This document shows, one piece after another, positions 25,113 to 33,725 of a stretch of DNA of 64,000 nt; position 1 is the stretch's first letter, and each line of letters starts with the position of its first letter. Position numbers and translations under genes: made by a program. The notes below the pieces were generated by a model. It was not told where the DNA came from and made no database searches. It saw nothing but the letters and a program-made list of their open reading frames with translations. The DNA comes from Dyella_B sp036746095 (GTDB lineage Bacteria > Pseudomonadota > Gammaproteobacteria > Xanthomonadales > Rhodanobacteraceae), in contig NZ_DAIOEU010000008.1 in assembly GCF_036746095.1 (NCBI RefSeq), positions 1 to 64,000 on the forward strand. The letters run 5' to 3'.

Positions 25113-28100
25113 ATGGCCATTGATTCCACTCCTTCGCTATCCAACGCGCCTGTGGCTGACACTCATGCACCGCCATCGGAGGCCGCCGACAAGGAAGCTG
25201 CCAAACCTCATTCGCCCCAGCCACAAGCGCAGTCGTTCTCGTCTACCGACGCCGGCTATGCACGAAAGTCGTCCGGCGTCGGCCGATTCGGAGCACCATC
25301 CAATACCTTGCGTACCACCCGTTCGGCAGCCGACCATGCGCAGGCAAGCTCCGACGTGCAGACCACCGATCCCGCCAAGGTAGACAACGAGCAAAAAAGC
25401 AATGAAGGCCTGGCCGCCAGTTCCCAGCAAGTCCAGGCGATTGTCGATCGACGGCCTACCTTCCTGCAGGCCGTATCCAGGGCGCTGTTTCCCAACAGCA
25501 AGCTGCCGATTGACCTGGATAGCGTGTATGTCAATGAGTACACGGAAGACTATGTGGGCACGTTCAATGACCGCGGTGGCGCCGCCGGGTTGAAGCGCAA
25601 CCTGCACGCTCCCCATAAACTGACGGATGTGCTGTCGGAAGCCCTCAAGACAGGGCAGATACCGTCCTTTTTGAACGACCCCCAGACGCGCTATGGCCTT
25701 TTCACCAGCCCAAGCGCCGTGAATGCCGACTTGGCCCTCGACGGAGCCGATCCGGCAGACTTCAAAAACCGGCTCGGCCAGCTGGTCCGCGATCCGGCCG
25801 CCGCCATGCAGAGCAGCACGGACAACTACTTCGACACGCCCAGCGAGTTCGCACCCGGGGCTCCCGCCAACACCAGCCCATTAGCGTACCTGCGCCTGAA
25901 TCGAGGGGCGCAGTTCAGGGCGGAGGCCGACCTTCGTACGATCGATGGCACCTTAAAACCGGAGCACAGGGCGCTCATCGACGCAGTCCTCGCCAACCCC
26001 GCTCCAACTGCGGAAGAGCGCAAGCAGCCCACCACGCCGGCGGTGTATGGCGTATCGATCATTGCGAACAACATCCCGCCCCCCGGCTTGACCGTGCCAG
26101 GGGCGTTCCTGATCGCTGATAACCATTCCACGTCGGGCAAGACGGTAGCGGTGTTCTATTCGCCAACCCGAGGTATCCAAACCTTCGATTCGCTGCAGGA
26201 TTTTCAAGATCATGTTCTGAAGCAGAATCGCCAAGAGCTGTTGAGTGCACTACCAGACGAAGACGCGGACAAGCTGCCATCCCGCCTTGATGGGCTCCAT
26301 TTGGGTCTCAATCCGCTTGGCGAAGATATCTTCAACTACAGCGTCAAAACGCAGCTGGATCGCCATAAGAGCGACACCGCGTACGCTTTCAAGCAGGCCA
26401 AGGAAAGAGGGATCACCGATCTGAATGACTTGAATGCGGTCGCCGGGAATCTCTCCGAACCCCTGACAGCCTCGTTCGATGCCGACCAGATAGAGGCCCG
26501 GCGGAATGCCGCCGTGGTCGAACACAATCGTCCGGCGTGGTGGAAGAACGCCAGCGAGCTGGATCGTGCACAGCTGGACCAACTGGAACGGGACTCGAAG
26601 CAGAAGGCCGAAGCGCTCCATGACAGCATGCAAGAGCAAATCCCTACATTGCAGGAGTATGCCGCCCAGCGCATCAAAGACAGCTTGCAGGCGAAATATC
26701 CCGATGCGGACATCGATCCGGATACCATCCAGGTGCAATCGTATGCGAGCCGAGCAGGACGACCGCTCCCTCAGCCGTCGGTTTCCTTGACTCAATTCGC
26801 GCTCAATAACGTCAAGACCAAATGGGATCTCATTCCCAACGCCGCAGTGAATCCCAACTCGCGAGCCAGCTTTACGGACCGCAACGGGAAGCAGATCACC
26901 CTGCTGCAAAGCGATCTGCACAGGTTGGCTCGCGATTTGAATGTGGGCCAGGGCCATCAGGACCTGCTCAAGCGGCGCATGTTATCCGCTGAGGGCAATG
27001 AACTGCGCCAAGGCTGGAAGGACAGCTACGCCGCGCAAATGCGCGCTGATGCGAAAGAAGCGAGGCTCAGTGGCGCGCTGGACGACCAAGGCTATGCCCA
27101 GGTCATGGCACTCTTGGACCATCCCGATGGGCTCGGTGATAACAGCGAACCACTGCAGATTTTCCATCTAGCCATCGGCGCCGGCCGAGGCAGTCGAACA
27201 GGCGCCAGCGTCGAAGGGCCGTTACTGATCGCTAAGAGGAATGCCAAACCCGACGCCCGCCTGCTTCTTTACACGCCCAACGCGCCCGATGGCAACGATT
27301 TTGCGACTTACCCGCGAGGCATGGACGATCTGAAAAGGGACCGCCGATTCAGAGGAGACGACTGGCAGGCTTATTTTAAAAATCATGTCTCTGAAAATAT
27401 GAAATCCTTTTTGGATCAACAATTCAAAAGGGGCTACGACATATTCGATCGCGGCGACATAAAGGCTGCGTCGTTCCGACAGCTCGAAGACACGCTTTAC
27501 GACGCTCACGTACGACGGCTGTTGGCCGACACGCAGACCTTGTCCAAATCCAATCAGCAGCTGGATGCAGAAACGATGGGAGATCTCTTTCTTGCTGCCA
27601 TGGATATAGCCACCTCGGCGGCGGACATCGTGGCACCAGGCCGGGCTGCAATGAAGGGGCTGCGGCGCTTGCTTAATCCTTACAAAGCCATCACGAGCCT
27701 CAAGGATTTGCCGAACTTTGCTGCCATTGTGCAGAACGGCGCCAAGCGCCCGGCAACCTCCATGGCGCGTGTCGTTCCACGGCGCGCAACCGGGGACAGC
27801 GCGCTGCACGAAGCCGCTGCGGTCCATCGCATGACTATCGTAGACGTGCCAGGACAGCGGCAGCGTTATCTGGCTCCGAAAATGCCTGACCAGCCAAATG
27901 GCCACTACCTGTTGCGTACCATCGATCCCGACAATGAAGGCCAGCTCGTCAGCGCCGGCATCATTGCCAAGCCAGAGCTACGCAATGGCAAGGAGGTGTG
28001 GCAGCCCAAAGTCATCCGGATCGAGGCGGCCGGAGCAAACCAGTCCACGCCCGGCTCAAGTTCGAGTGCAGGAAGCGCCGCGCCTTCAACGTCTCAATCG

Positions 28101-28919
28101 GGAAACCAGGCCGCGTTGCTGGCTAAATTCATCCATGCGCAAACTTATAAGCAGCGGCGCACTGCATTCAAAAATCTTTATAACGACTACTACAATAATG
28201 TTCCCGTAAGCACCTACCCACCCCGGCCTGCCATTCCTTCACTTGGCAAAAATGCAACCACAACAGATCTCATCGATGCCGTGTATAGAAATTCAAACGG
28301 CCTCGTGCTTGGCGAAGAACACACCAACGTATCTTCGATTAAATTTCTTTACGACAACCTGTCCAATCTAAAAAGAAATGGTGTCACTACCATCTATGTC
28401 GAGGGATTCGATGGCGAATGGATAACCCAGGCGAAAACAAGGAGGCAACGACTTGCCGCGGACGGCGATTGGGACAGGGGGCGATATGGATGGCCCTATA
28501 CGGTAGGAAATTTATTTGAACGGGCAGAAGAACTCGGCATCCGAATTGTTGGGATAGACAACCATCTGTACACCAGCCCCACGGCAGGTATCAATACAAG
28601 ATTGAAATCAATGAACTACTGGGGAAAAACAGTCATAGAGATGGATCAGGGACTGCATCCGGGAAAATGGCTTGCGCTGGTCGGGCAAGGGCATATGAAA
28701 ACGAGCGGCAGGCCTCTCGTGCCGGGGCTGTCGGAAATTCTGGGAGCGGTCGGTGTCGAGATTCACCCTACTTCGAAGGGTATACCCACCTCGATAAGTA
28801 CCCCCATTGAACGCTGGCAGGGAATTCCGAATCGCCTCCTCCAGATACAAAGCGGAGATCTTCGGATCGACCTGAACATCGATGATGTTGCAAGAGGGCG
28901 CCGTCCGGGAACGAGGTGA
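25113..28919 (+). CDS. Large dermonecrotic-toxin-like (DUF6543) protein with C-terminal ChaN/EreA/TIKI-fold domain
   Basis: Protein of 1268 aa from the ATG at 25113 (GAGAG 7 nt upstream; the frame is open to 24945). The first ~110 residues are Ser/Ala/Gln-rich and probably disordered. The body resembles the dermonecrotic-toxin/DUF6543 proteins of Pseudomonas: PAWWKNASELDRAQLDQL, IKDSLQAKYPDADIDPDTI, and a LLLYTPNAPDG block followed by WQAYF. A Ser-rich linker (about 977-998) leads to a C-terminal domain with LVLGEEHTN (E1068/E1069, H1070), TIYVEG (E1097), GIDNH (H1151) and VGQGHMK (H1194). That Glu/His pattern is the TIKI/EreA/ChaN-fold set, which includes the Ras/Rap1 protease RRSP and the PMT C2 domain. 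I infer an exported or injected toxin acting on eukaryotic cells; the substrate is unknown. The C-terminal coding part is much AT-richer. No signal peptide is seen. Confidence 0.75.
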   Translation: MAIDSTPSLSNAPVADTHAPPSEAADKEAAKPHSPQPQAQSFSSTDAGYARKSSGVGRFGAPSNTLRTTRSAADHAQASSDVQTTDPAKVDNEQKSNEGLAASSQQVQAIVDRRPTFLQAVSRALFPNSKLPIDLDSVYVNEYTEDYVGTFNDRGGAAGLKRNLHAPHKLTDVLSEALKTGQIPSFLNDPQTRYGLFTSPSAVNADLALDGADPADFKNRLGQLVRDPAAAMQSSTDNYFDTPSEFAPGAPANTSPLAYLRLNRGAQFRAEADLRTIDGTLKPEHRALIDAVLANPAPTAEERKQPTTPAVYGVSIIANNIPPPGLTVPGAFLIADNHSTSGKTVAVFYSPTRGIQTFDSLQDFQDHVLKQNRQELLSALPDEDADKLPSRLDGLHLGLNPLGEDIFNYSVKTQLDRHKSDTAYAFKQAKERGITDLNDLNAVAGNLSEPLTASFDADQIEARRNAAVVEHNRPAWWKNASELDRAQLDQLERDSKQKAEALHDSMQEQIPTLQEYAAQRIKDSLQAKYPDADIDPDTIQVQSYASRAGRPLPQPSVSLTQFALNNVKTKWDLIPNAAVNPNSRASFTDRNGKQITLLQSDLHRLARDLNVGQGHQDLLKRRMLSAEGNELRQGWKDSYAAQMRADAKEARLSGALDDQGYAQVMALLDHPDGLGDNSEPLQIFHLAIGAGRGSRTGASVEGPLLIAKRNAKPDARLLLYTPNAPDGNDFATYPRGMDDLKRDRRFRGDDWQAYFKNHVSENMKSFLDQQFKRGYDIFDRGDIKAASFRQLEDTLYDAHVRRLLADTQTLSKSNQQLDAETMGDLFLAAMDIATSAADIVAPGRAAMKGLRRLLNPYKAITSLKDLPNFAAIVQNGAKRPATSMARVVPRRATGDSALHEAAAVHRMTIVDVPGQRQRYLAPKMPDQPNGHYLLRTIDPDNEGQLVSAGIIAKPELRNGKEVWQPKVIRIEAAGANQSTPGSSSSAGSAAPSTSQSGNQAALLAKFIHAQTYKQRRTAFKNLYNDYYNNVPVSTYPPRPAIPSLGKNATTTDLIDAVYRNSNGLVLGEEHTNVSSIKFLYDNLSNLKRNGVTTIYVEGFDGEWITQAKTRRQRLAADGDWDRGRYGWPYTVGNLFERAEELGIRIVGIDNHLYTSPTAGINTRLKSMNYWGKTVIEMDQGLHPGKWLALVGQGHMKTSGRPLVPGLSEILGAVGVEIHPTSKGIPTSISTPIERWQGIPNRLLQIQSGDLRIDLNIDDVARGRRPGTR

Positions 28920-29310
28920 CGCCAAGCATGTGGATCGTAGGCCGTACCCCGGGGTTTCCATGCTTTTCGGGCCGCGCTGGGGCGCCTGTCCCGGATACGT
29001 CCGGCCTGCCGTAGGCGATGCAGCCACGCGCTTCCGGATTGCGGATATACAGGCCGCCCTCGGCACATTCCCTGCGATGCGACGGTAAAAATTTATCGAT
29101 TCACATCGACTCGACAATCTTCTACAAATCTGACGCCAGCTCAGTGCCAGCCTTCACGATGATCGATCCCTCCCTACGGCAGTAGGGAGGGCATGTATTC
29201 GCTGCGTTTTCCGGTCAACGGCCTGCGCTTGGTGAGCCCAAAAGAGGTGATCAATAGACAGGATCAAACCGGGGTAAGCCAGCACTGGTTCACCGTGAAA
29301 AACTGCGTGT
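28920..29310. other. Intergenic stretch between convergent genes at the island's right side
   Basis: This lies between the end of the large toxin gene (plus) and the end of the 155-aa unknown gene (minus). Apart from the terminator-like hairpin at 29168-29191, I see no gene, tRNA or mobile-element end. Confidence 0.5.
29168..29191. terminator. Hairpin between convergent genes
   Basis: A perfect 10-bp stem (CCCTCCCTAC / GTAGGGAGGG) with a 4-nt GGCA loop lies between the toxin gene and the convergent small gene. It has no long T-run, so it may act as a weak or bidirectional terminator. Confidence 0.5.
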
Positions 29311-29778
29311 CTAATTCATTCCCACAATATCGAACCGTCCGCCTATCGCGCGATAAGAAATCCCATTCACGGTCTCGGTCGTAAACTGAAACCTTCCGCT
29401 AATGCGCTCGGCAGGCTGGTGATTCTCAAATTCGATGCTGCCATGGGTGGCGCGATATTCAATTCTTGAGTCTGGATCATTGCCTTCGCGGATGTAAGAC
29501 AGAAGAACCACGTCGTCACTGGGCACCGTGTACGTACCACTGGCCGCATCTTTGTCACGCAGCGCGAGGGCAATAATTACGCCTCGATCCTGCCCCACCC
29601 GCATACTGGCGTGAAAATATAGCCACCCGCGTCTCGTATCTCGATAAAAATGCTGCGCATTGAACTGAAGGTCAACGGATTCGACACTGGCCTGCATGAT
29701 CGCCTGCATCTCGCCTTGAGCCTTGCCCGCCTTATCAAAAGGTCCATATACCACCGTGCGCTCCTGTACGTTGGACAT
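29311..29778 (-). CDS. Unknown 155-aa protein
   Basis: I chose the ATG at 29778 (MSNVQERTVVYGPFDKAG) because AGGA lies 8 nt upstream; in-frame ATGs at 29784 and 29793 overlap that site. The protein is soluble, with no signal peptide, membrane segment or Cys cluster. Alternating hydrophobic residues (GWLYFHASMRV; ISGRFQFTTETVNG; AIGGRFDIVGMN) suggest an all-beta fold, possibly lipocalin-like. I do not recognise the family. It lies inside the island's right border, next to the large toxin and transcribed towards it. An immunity or accessory role is possible, but nothing in the sequence proves it. Confidence 0.6.
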   Translation of the reverse strand: MSNVQERTVVYGPFDKAGKAQGEMQAIMQASVESVDLQFNAQHFYRDTRRGWLYFHASMRVGQDRGVIIALALRDKDAASGTYTVPSDDVVLLSYIREGNDPDSRIEYRATHGSIEFENHQPAERISGRFQFTTETVNGISYRAIGGRFDIVGMN

Positions 29779-29910
29779 GATCATTTTCCTCATGATGAAT
29801 TGAGATGTATGGATCTGTGTCGCAAGCAACGCGGAATGAAACTGCCTCCGTGGGTAGCAACGAACTACGAAAAGGTGAAGCGCGGACGCGCCAGCCTCGC
29901 GCGCGCTCGC

Positions 29911-30133
29911 ACATGCCAGGGCTTGCACGATTCCCCCGGCGAGAATGCACGGTCACGGAGCACGAACATCCAAACCATTTGTGGCAATGGCCGTGAGGCC
30001 ATCCCTCCCCAAGCCGAGCAAGCAAGCTACCGACCCACTGGAATCACGGTCGAAGGTACCCGTTCATGGCGGGACCGTGCTTGACTATGGCGTACGCTAC
30101 ACCGGGGCGGCTGACGACCAGCCGCAATCTTGA
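29911..30133 (+). pseudogene. Decayed 3' end of a DUF4139 gene (duplicate of the island's left-border gene)
   Basis: The last 59 bp (30075-30133) match 51 of 59 positions of the end of the intact DUF4139 gene (6311-6369). They encode TVLDYGVRYTGAADDQPQS against KAVLDYGVRYSWTAGDQPQS. Further upstream the similarity continues in another frame (TVTEHEHPNHLWQW against TVTVREHPNRWRQW) and fades near 29911. Small indels break the frame, so this is a relic. It ends 18 bp before the crotonase gene, which suggests the ancestral order DUF4139-crotonase, now separated by the toxin island. Confidence 0.85.
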
Positions 30134-30151
30134 ACTGCTTCCGGAACACCC

Positions 30152-30910
30152 ATGCTCACTATCACCAAGCACGATGCCGTCGTAGAAATCCAGTTGGCGC
30201 GTCCGCCGGTCAACGCCTTGAACCTGGATTTGTTGGGAGCCCTGCAACAAGCCCTGGCAGAAGCCGTACACGACGGCGCGCGCGGCGTTGTGCTATCCGG
30301 CGCACAAGGCATGTTCTCCGCCGGCGTGGATGTCCCGGAGCTGCTGACGCGCGACCGTCCCGGCGTGCGCGAATTCTGGCGCGAGTTCTTCGCCACCTGC
30401 ACCGCCCTTGCCCACTCGGCGATACCGGTGGTCGCCGCCGTCACCGGCCACAGTCCTGCGGGCGGCGCGGTGCTTTCGCTGTTCTGCGATTACCGCGTGA
30501 TGGCACAAGGCCCTTATCGCATCGGCTTGAATGAGGTACAGGTGGGATTGATTGCGCCCGATTGCATCCAGATGGCGCTGCGCCGGGTGGTGGGTTCGTA
30601 TCGGGCGGAACGCTTGCTGGTGTCCGGCGCATTGATCGATGCGGAGCAGGCGCTGGCGTTCGGGTTTGTGGACGAACTGGTCGCGGTGGACCAGGTAACC
30701 ACGCGTGCCTTGCATTGGCTCAATGAAACGCTCGCCCTGCCCTCGCATGCGATGCTTCGAACGCGGTTGATCGCACGGGCGGATCTGATGGCCACGTTTG
30801 CGAATGTGGATGCGTTGCCGATCGATGCGTTCGTGGACGCTTTCTTCCATCCGCAGACCCAGGCGACGTTGCAGGCATTGGTGGCGAGGTTGAAGAGCAA
30901 GGCGAAGTAA
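30152..30910 (+). CDS. Enoyl-CoA hydratase/isomerase family protein (delta3,delta2-enoyl-CoA isomerase-like)
   Basis: Crotonase-fold protein of 252 aa. The oxyanion-hole region reads MFSAGVDVPEL. The second signature is HSPAGGAVLSLFCDYRV followed by GLNEVQVGLIAPDC, which closely resembles mitochondrial delta3,delta2-enoyl-CoA isomerase (PAGG..ALTCDYR; GLNETQLGIIAP). The Glu expected in the first hydratase position is absent, while the second is kept (LNEV). This pattern favours double-bond isomerisation of 3-enoyl-CoA in unsaturated fatty-acid oxidation over hydration (inference from motif). It follows the DUF4139 relic by 18 bp and is the first intact core gene right of the island. Confidence 0.8.
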   Translation: MLTITKHDAVVEIQLARPPVNALNLDLLGALQQALAEAVHDGARGVVLSGAQGMFSAGVDVPELLTRDRPGVREFWREFFATCTALAHSAIPVVAAVTGHSPAGGAVLSLFCDYRVMAQGPYRIGLNEVQVGLIAPDCIQMALRRVVGSYRAERLLVSGALIDAEQALAFGFVDELVAVDQVTTRALHWLNETLALPSHAMLRTRLIARADLMATFANVDALPIDAFVDAFFHPQTQATLQALVARLKSKAK

Positions 30911-31007
30911 TTTGCGGGCTGGCATGACAATCCAGCCTGCGCGGAACGCGCGCGCCAACATTCCACGCGTGCATACCATGTTGGCGTTCGCTGCGCCTCA
31001 CTCCCAT

Positions 31008-31856
31008 CTACGTATTCCCTGCTGCGATGGGCCGTGATGCGTCGCTGATCCATCCGCTCCACGAAGGCGCGTACAAGCGCGAGCCGGCCAGCCCGGCATG
31101 CTCCATGGCCAGCAGATTGTGGCAGGCAGTAACGCCGGAGCCGCACATGTGCACCACGTGTTCGGGCGCATGATCGCCGATCACCGCGCGAAACGCTTCG
31201 CGCAATTCGGCGGGTGATTTGAAACGCCCATCGGCTTGCAGATTCTCGGTAAACGGCCGATTCGCCGCGCCGGGCACGTGGCCTGCAACACGATCGATCG
31301 GTTCCACTTCGCCACGATAACGCGCCGTGGCACGTGCATCGATAAGCAAGCCGTCTTGCAGACTACCGACGGTAGCGTGATCGATGACTACCTGACTGCC
31401 CTCGTAATGCACGCTCACCTGGGTTGGCTGTCGTGGTGACGGCTCTTGCGATATCGGCAGGTTCGCCGCCTTCCACGCCGCATAGCCGCCATCGAGCACC
31501 GCGGCTTCGCGTACACCGCACAGGCGCAGCAGCCACCACAAGCGCGCTGCCGCCAGCGAACCATTGCCGGCGTCATAGCTCACCACCTGCAAACCCGGGC
31601 GCCAGCCCAGGCGCGACAGCACGGCGGAGAACGCTTGTTCGGATGGCAATGGATGCCGGCCAAGCCCGAGCGGTATGCGGCTGAGGTCGGAAAGGTCGTG
31701 ATCGAGGTCGGCAAAGACGGCGCCGGGAATGTGGTCGGCGTGGTAATCGCGCTCGCCTTTTTTGGCATCAGCGAGATCGAAGCGGCAATCGACGATCAGC
31801 ACCCCATCCGGCGACAGGGCTGCGAGTTCTTCGGCGGCGATCAACGTGCTTTTCAT
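31008..31856 (-). CDS. sseA: Sulfurtransferase, 3-mercaptopyruvate/thiosulfate type
   Basis: Two-rhodanese protein of 282 aa. The N-terminal inactive rhodanese has LIVDCRFDL, DYHADHIPGAVFADLD and VVSYDAGNGSLAAARLWWLL. The C-terminal catalytic rhodanese has LIDARATARYRGE, AGHVPGAANRP and the active-site loop CGSGVTA. CG(S/T)GVT(A/S) is the loop of 3-mercaptopyruvate sulfurtransferases, rather than the CRxGxR/T of thiosulfate sulfurtransferases. It moves sulfur from mercaptopyruvate to thiol acceptors in the cytoplasm. It is the last gene of a minus-strand operon, with its ATG overlapping the Nudix stop by 4 nt. Confidence 0.9.
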   Translation of the reverse strand: MKSTLIAAEELAALSPDGVLIVDCRFDLADAKKGERDYHADHIPGAVFADLDHDLSDLSRIPLGLGRHPLPSEQAFSAVLSRLGWRPGLQVVSYDAGNGSLAAARLWWLLRLCGVREAAVLDGGYAAWKAANLPISQEPSPRQPTQVSVHYEGSQVVIDHATVGSLQDGLLIDARATARYRGEVEPIDRVAGHVPGAANRPFTENLQADGRFKSPAELREAFRAVIGDHAPEHVVHMCGSGVTACHNLLAMEHAGLAGSRLYAPSWSGWISDASRPIAAGNT

Positions 31857-32446
31857 GACTGTTCCATCCTTTGCAGAAGATTCATCAAGATGGCGGCGGT
31901 GGCGCCCCAGATGCGGTGGCCTTCGTGCTGGAATTCCACCATCTCGCGTCGATGGCCGCGGTAGTTCATGGCGTAGCGTTTCAGGTTCGATGGATCGAGG
32001 AAGAACGCCAGCGGCACTTCGAATACTTCGGCCACTTCATCGGGTGCCGGCACAAAGCGCGCCTGGGCATCGATGCGCGCCACCACCGGCGTGATGCAAA
32101 AACCACTGATGGTTTCAAAGCAATCCAGGTAACCCAGCGGAGTCACCAGGGCGCGCGGCAAGCCGATCTCCTCTTCCGTCTCGCGCAGCGCGGTGGTGAG
32201 CGCATCGGCGTCGGTGGGATCGGCACTGCCGCCGGGAAACGCGACCTGTCCCGCGTGCGAGCTGAGATGATCCGTGCGGACTGTGAAAACCATGCGCAAT
32301 GATTGTTCGTCGCGCACGCCTATCAGCACGGCGGCCGGACGGCGCTCGACCTCGCCGATCAGCTCGGTCATCTCGGCATGGTTCCAACCCGGCGGCAGCG
32401 GCGGTTGCGACAGCGGCCGCAGGACGCGCTGCAAGGCTTCCATCAT
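31853..32446 (-). CDS. nudL: Nudix hydrolase, CoA pyrophosphatase type (NudL-like)
   Basis: Protein of 197 aa. The Nudix box spans GQVAFPGGSADPTDADALTT and ALRETEEEIGL, with the metal-binding REtEEEiG core. The preceding HAGQVAFPGG and the overall length fit the NudL/YeaB CoA pyrophosphatase family, which splits CoA and acyl-CoA into phosphopantetheine and 3',5'-ADP using Mg or Mn. The start overlaps the DUF1289 stop and the stop overlaps sseA, each by 4 nt, so translational coupling is likely. Confidence 0.88.
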   Translation of the reverse strand: MMEALQRVLRPLSQPPLPPGWNHAEMTELIGEVERRPAAVLIGVRDEQSLRMVFTVRTDHLSSHAGQVAFPGGSADPTDADALTTALRETEEEIGLPRALVTPLGYLDCFETISGFCITPVVARIDAQARFVPAPDEVAEVFEVPLAFFLDPSNLKRYAMNYRGHRREMVEFQHEGHRIWGATAAILMNLLQRMEQS

Positions 32447-32634
32447 GTGGGCTCGCGTGCAGGCAGCACCACGTCCATGAAGTGTGAACGTTCGAGTTCG
32501 CTCATGCTGCGCCAGCGGGCGATTTCATCGCCGGTGCGATAGCAGCCTTCGCAATAGCCATGCGCATCCAGCCGGCAGATGCCGACACAGGGGCTGAGAA
32601 TGGCTTGCGGGGAAAGCGGGGATGGGTTCGACAT
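32443..32634 (-). CDS. DUF1289 small Cys-rich protein
   Basis: Protein of 63 aa with the family core SPCVGICRLDAHGYCEGC followed by RTGDEIARWRSMSELERSH. Four Cys (C-x3-C, then C-x2-C) look like a small metal site. The function of the family is not established. It is the first gene of the DUF1289-nudL-sseA minus-strand operon. Confidence 0.85.
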   Translation of the reverse strand: MSNPSPLSPQAILSPCVGICRLDAHGYCEGCYRTGDEIARWRSMSELERSHFMDVVLPAREPT

Positions 32635-32669
32635 GCGCCGGACATGCTAACGCACATGCCGTACCGGCG

Positions 32670-33422
32670 TCAGGGGTTTGGCGCTTGTGGATTCGGCGGC
32701 TTGATGTCCAGCAACTCGATGTCGAACACCAGTGCCTGATTTGGGCCGATGCGCGGCAGCGCGCCCTGGTCGCCGTAGGCGAGCGCGGGCGGGATCACTA
32801 CCTTCCAGCGGTCGCCCACGTGCATGTGCGGAATCACGTACTGCCAGCCGCGCAGCACCTTGTCGACGCCGAAAGTCACGGGGTGGCCGTGCGCCCAGGT
32901 ACTGTCGAATTCGGTGCCATCGATCAGCATGCCGCGATAGTTGACGGTGACCTGGCTGTCGATGCCCGGGCTGACCGTGCCGTCGCCCTTCTTGATCACC
33001 GAGTACTGGATGCCCGAAGGCAACTGCACCACGCCCGGGAGGGTGGCGTTGTGCGTCATGAAGTCAGCGCTTTTCTTGGCGTTTTCGGTGGCAATGCGAT
33101 GGAACTCGGCCATCGCCTGGTCATGCATGCGTTCGCCGAGGCCGACCAGCTGGTTGTACATGTCCTGCCTGGATACGGCAGGTGCCCGCTTGGCGTAGGC
33201 GTCTTCAATGGCTTTCTGCAGCACGGCCATGTCGACCGGGATATCGCCGTCGGAGAACTGCGTACCGATGCGGTAGCCGATGGCGTAGGAAAGCTTGTGC
33301 TTGTCGAGCTTCGCCGCCGGGGCTTGCGGCGATGACGAACCGGACGCGTTCGTTCCCTGCGCCTGAACCGCGCACGCGGCAAGCAGCAGCAGAACGGGAA
33401 GCAACCAACGCGTAGGTGTCAT
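32670..33422 (-). CDS. FKBP-type peptidyl-prolyl isomerase, exported (Mip/FklB-like)
   Basis: Protein of 250 aa. The N-terminal signal (PTRWLLPVLLLLAACAVQAQ) could be cleaved as a lipoprotein at LAAC or by signal peptidase I after AQA/VQA. An FKBP_N dimerisation region (KLSYAIGYRIGTQFSDGDIP) and a long helix with TENAKKSADFM follow. The C-terminal FKBP domain has VTVNYRGMLIDGTEFDST, GWQYVIPHMHVGDRWKVVIP and ALVFDIELLDI. It catalyses Pro isomerisation in envelope protein folding. It is monocistronic and divergent from the hydratase gene 300 bp away. Confidence 0.9.
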   Translation of the reverse strand: MTPTRWLLPVLLLLAACAVQAQGTNASGSSSPQAPAAKLDKHKLSYAIGYRIGTQFSDGDIPVDMAVLQKAIEDAYAKRAPAVSRQDMYNQLVGLGERMHDQAMAEFHRIATENAKKSADFMTHNATLPGVVQLPSGIQYSVIKKGDGTVSPGIDSQVTVNYRGMLIDGTEFDSTWAHGHPVTFGVDKVLRGWQYVIPHMHVGDRWKVVIPPALAYGDQGALPRIGPNQALVFDIELLDIKPPNPQAPNP

Positions 33423-33725
33423 TACATTCTCCAGGCTGCAAAACCGCCCAACGCCTCCGTGCAGCCGGCATCCTTGAGCGGCCGCGATCCGGGCAAACAG
33501 AACTGGTGAGTACGACTTGGAGGCATGGGGCAGGCTCTAAGCATACGGCGAAAGCCGTCATCGTAGGCAGATCGGTGGCTCGATGCAGCTACACCGTAAC
33601 GCTTCGCGCAGCGAGGGATGGCTCGGAACGGCACGGCGGAGACACCGGACTGGCAATGAGAAAGCCGGGAGCAGCAAAGGTTCCCGCTGCTAAAATCAGT
33701 GCTTTACCTCTGCTGGAGCCCTTAC
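33423..33725. other. Divergent intergenic region
   Basis: About 300 bp between the FKBP isomerase (minus) and the enoyl-CoA hydratase (plus). It must hold two promoters. I see no gene or repeat in it. The hydratase ribosome site GGAG is at 33715-33718. Confidence 0.5.

Noticed and set aside
6456..30133. Search for an integrase, transposase or tRNA attachment site for the island
   Set aside because: No recombinase motif, IS end or tRNA gene was found at either border; the only border feature is the DUF4139 3' duplication.
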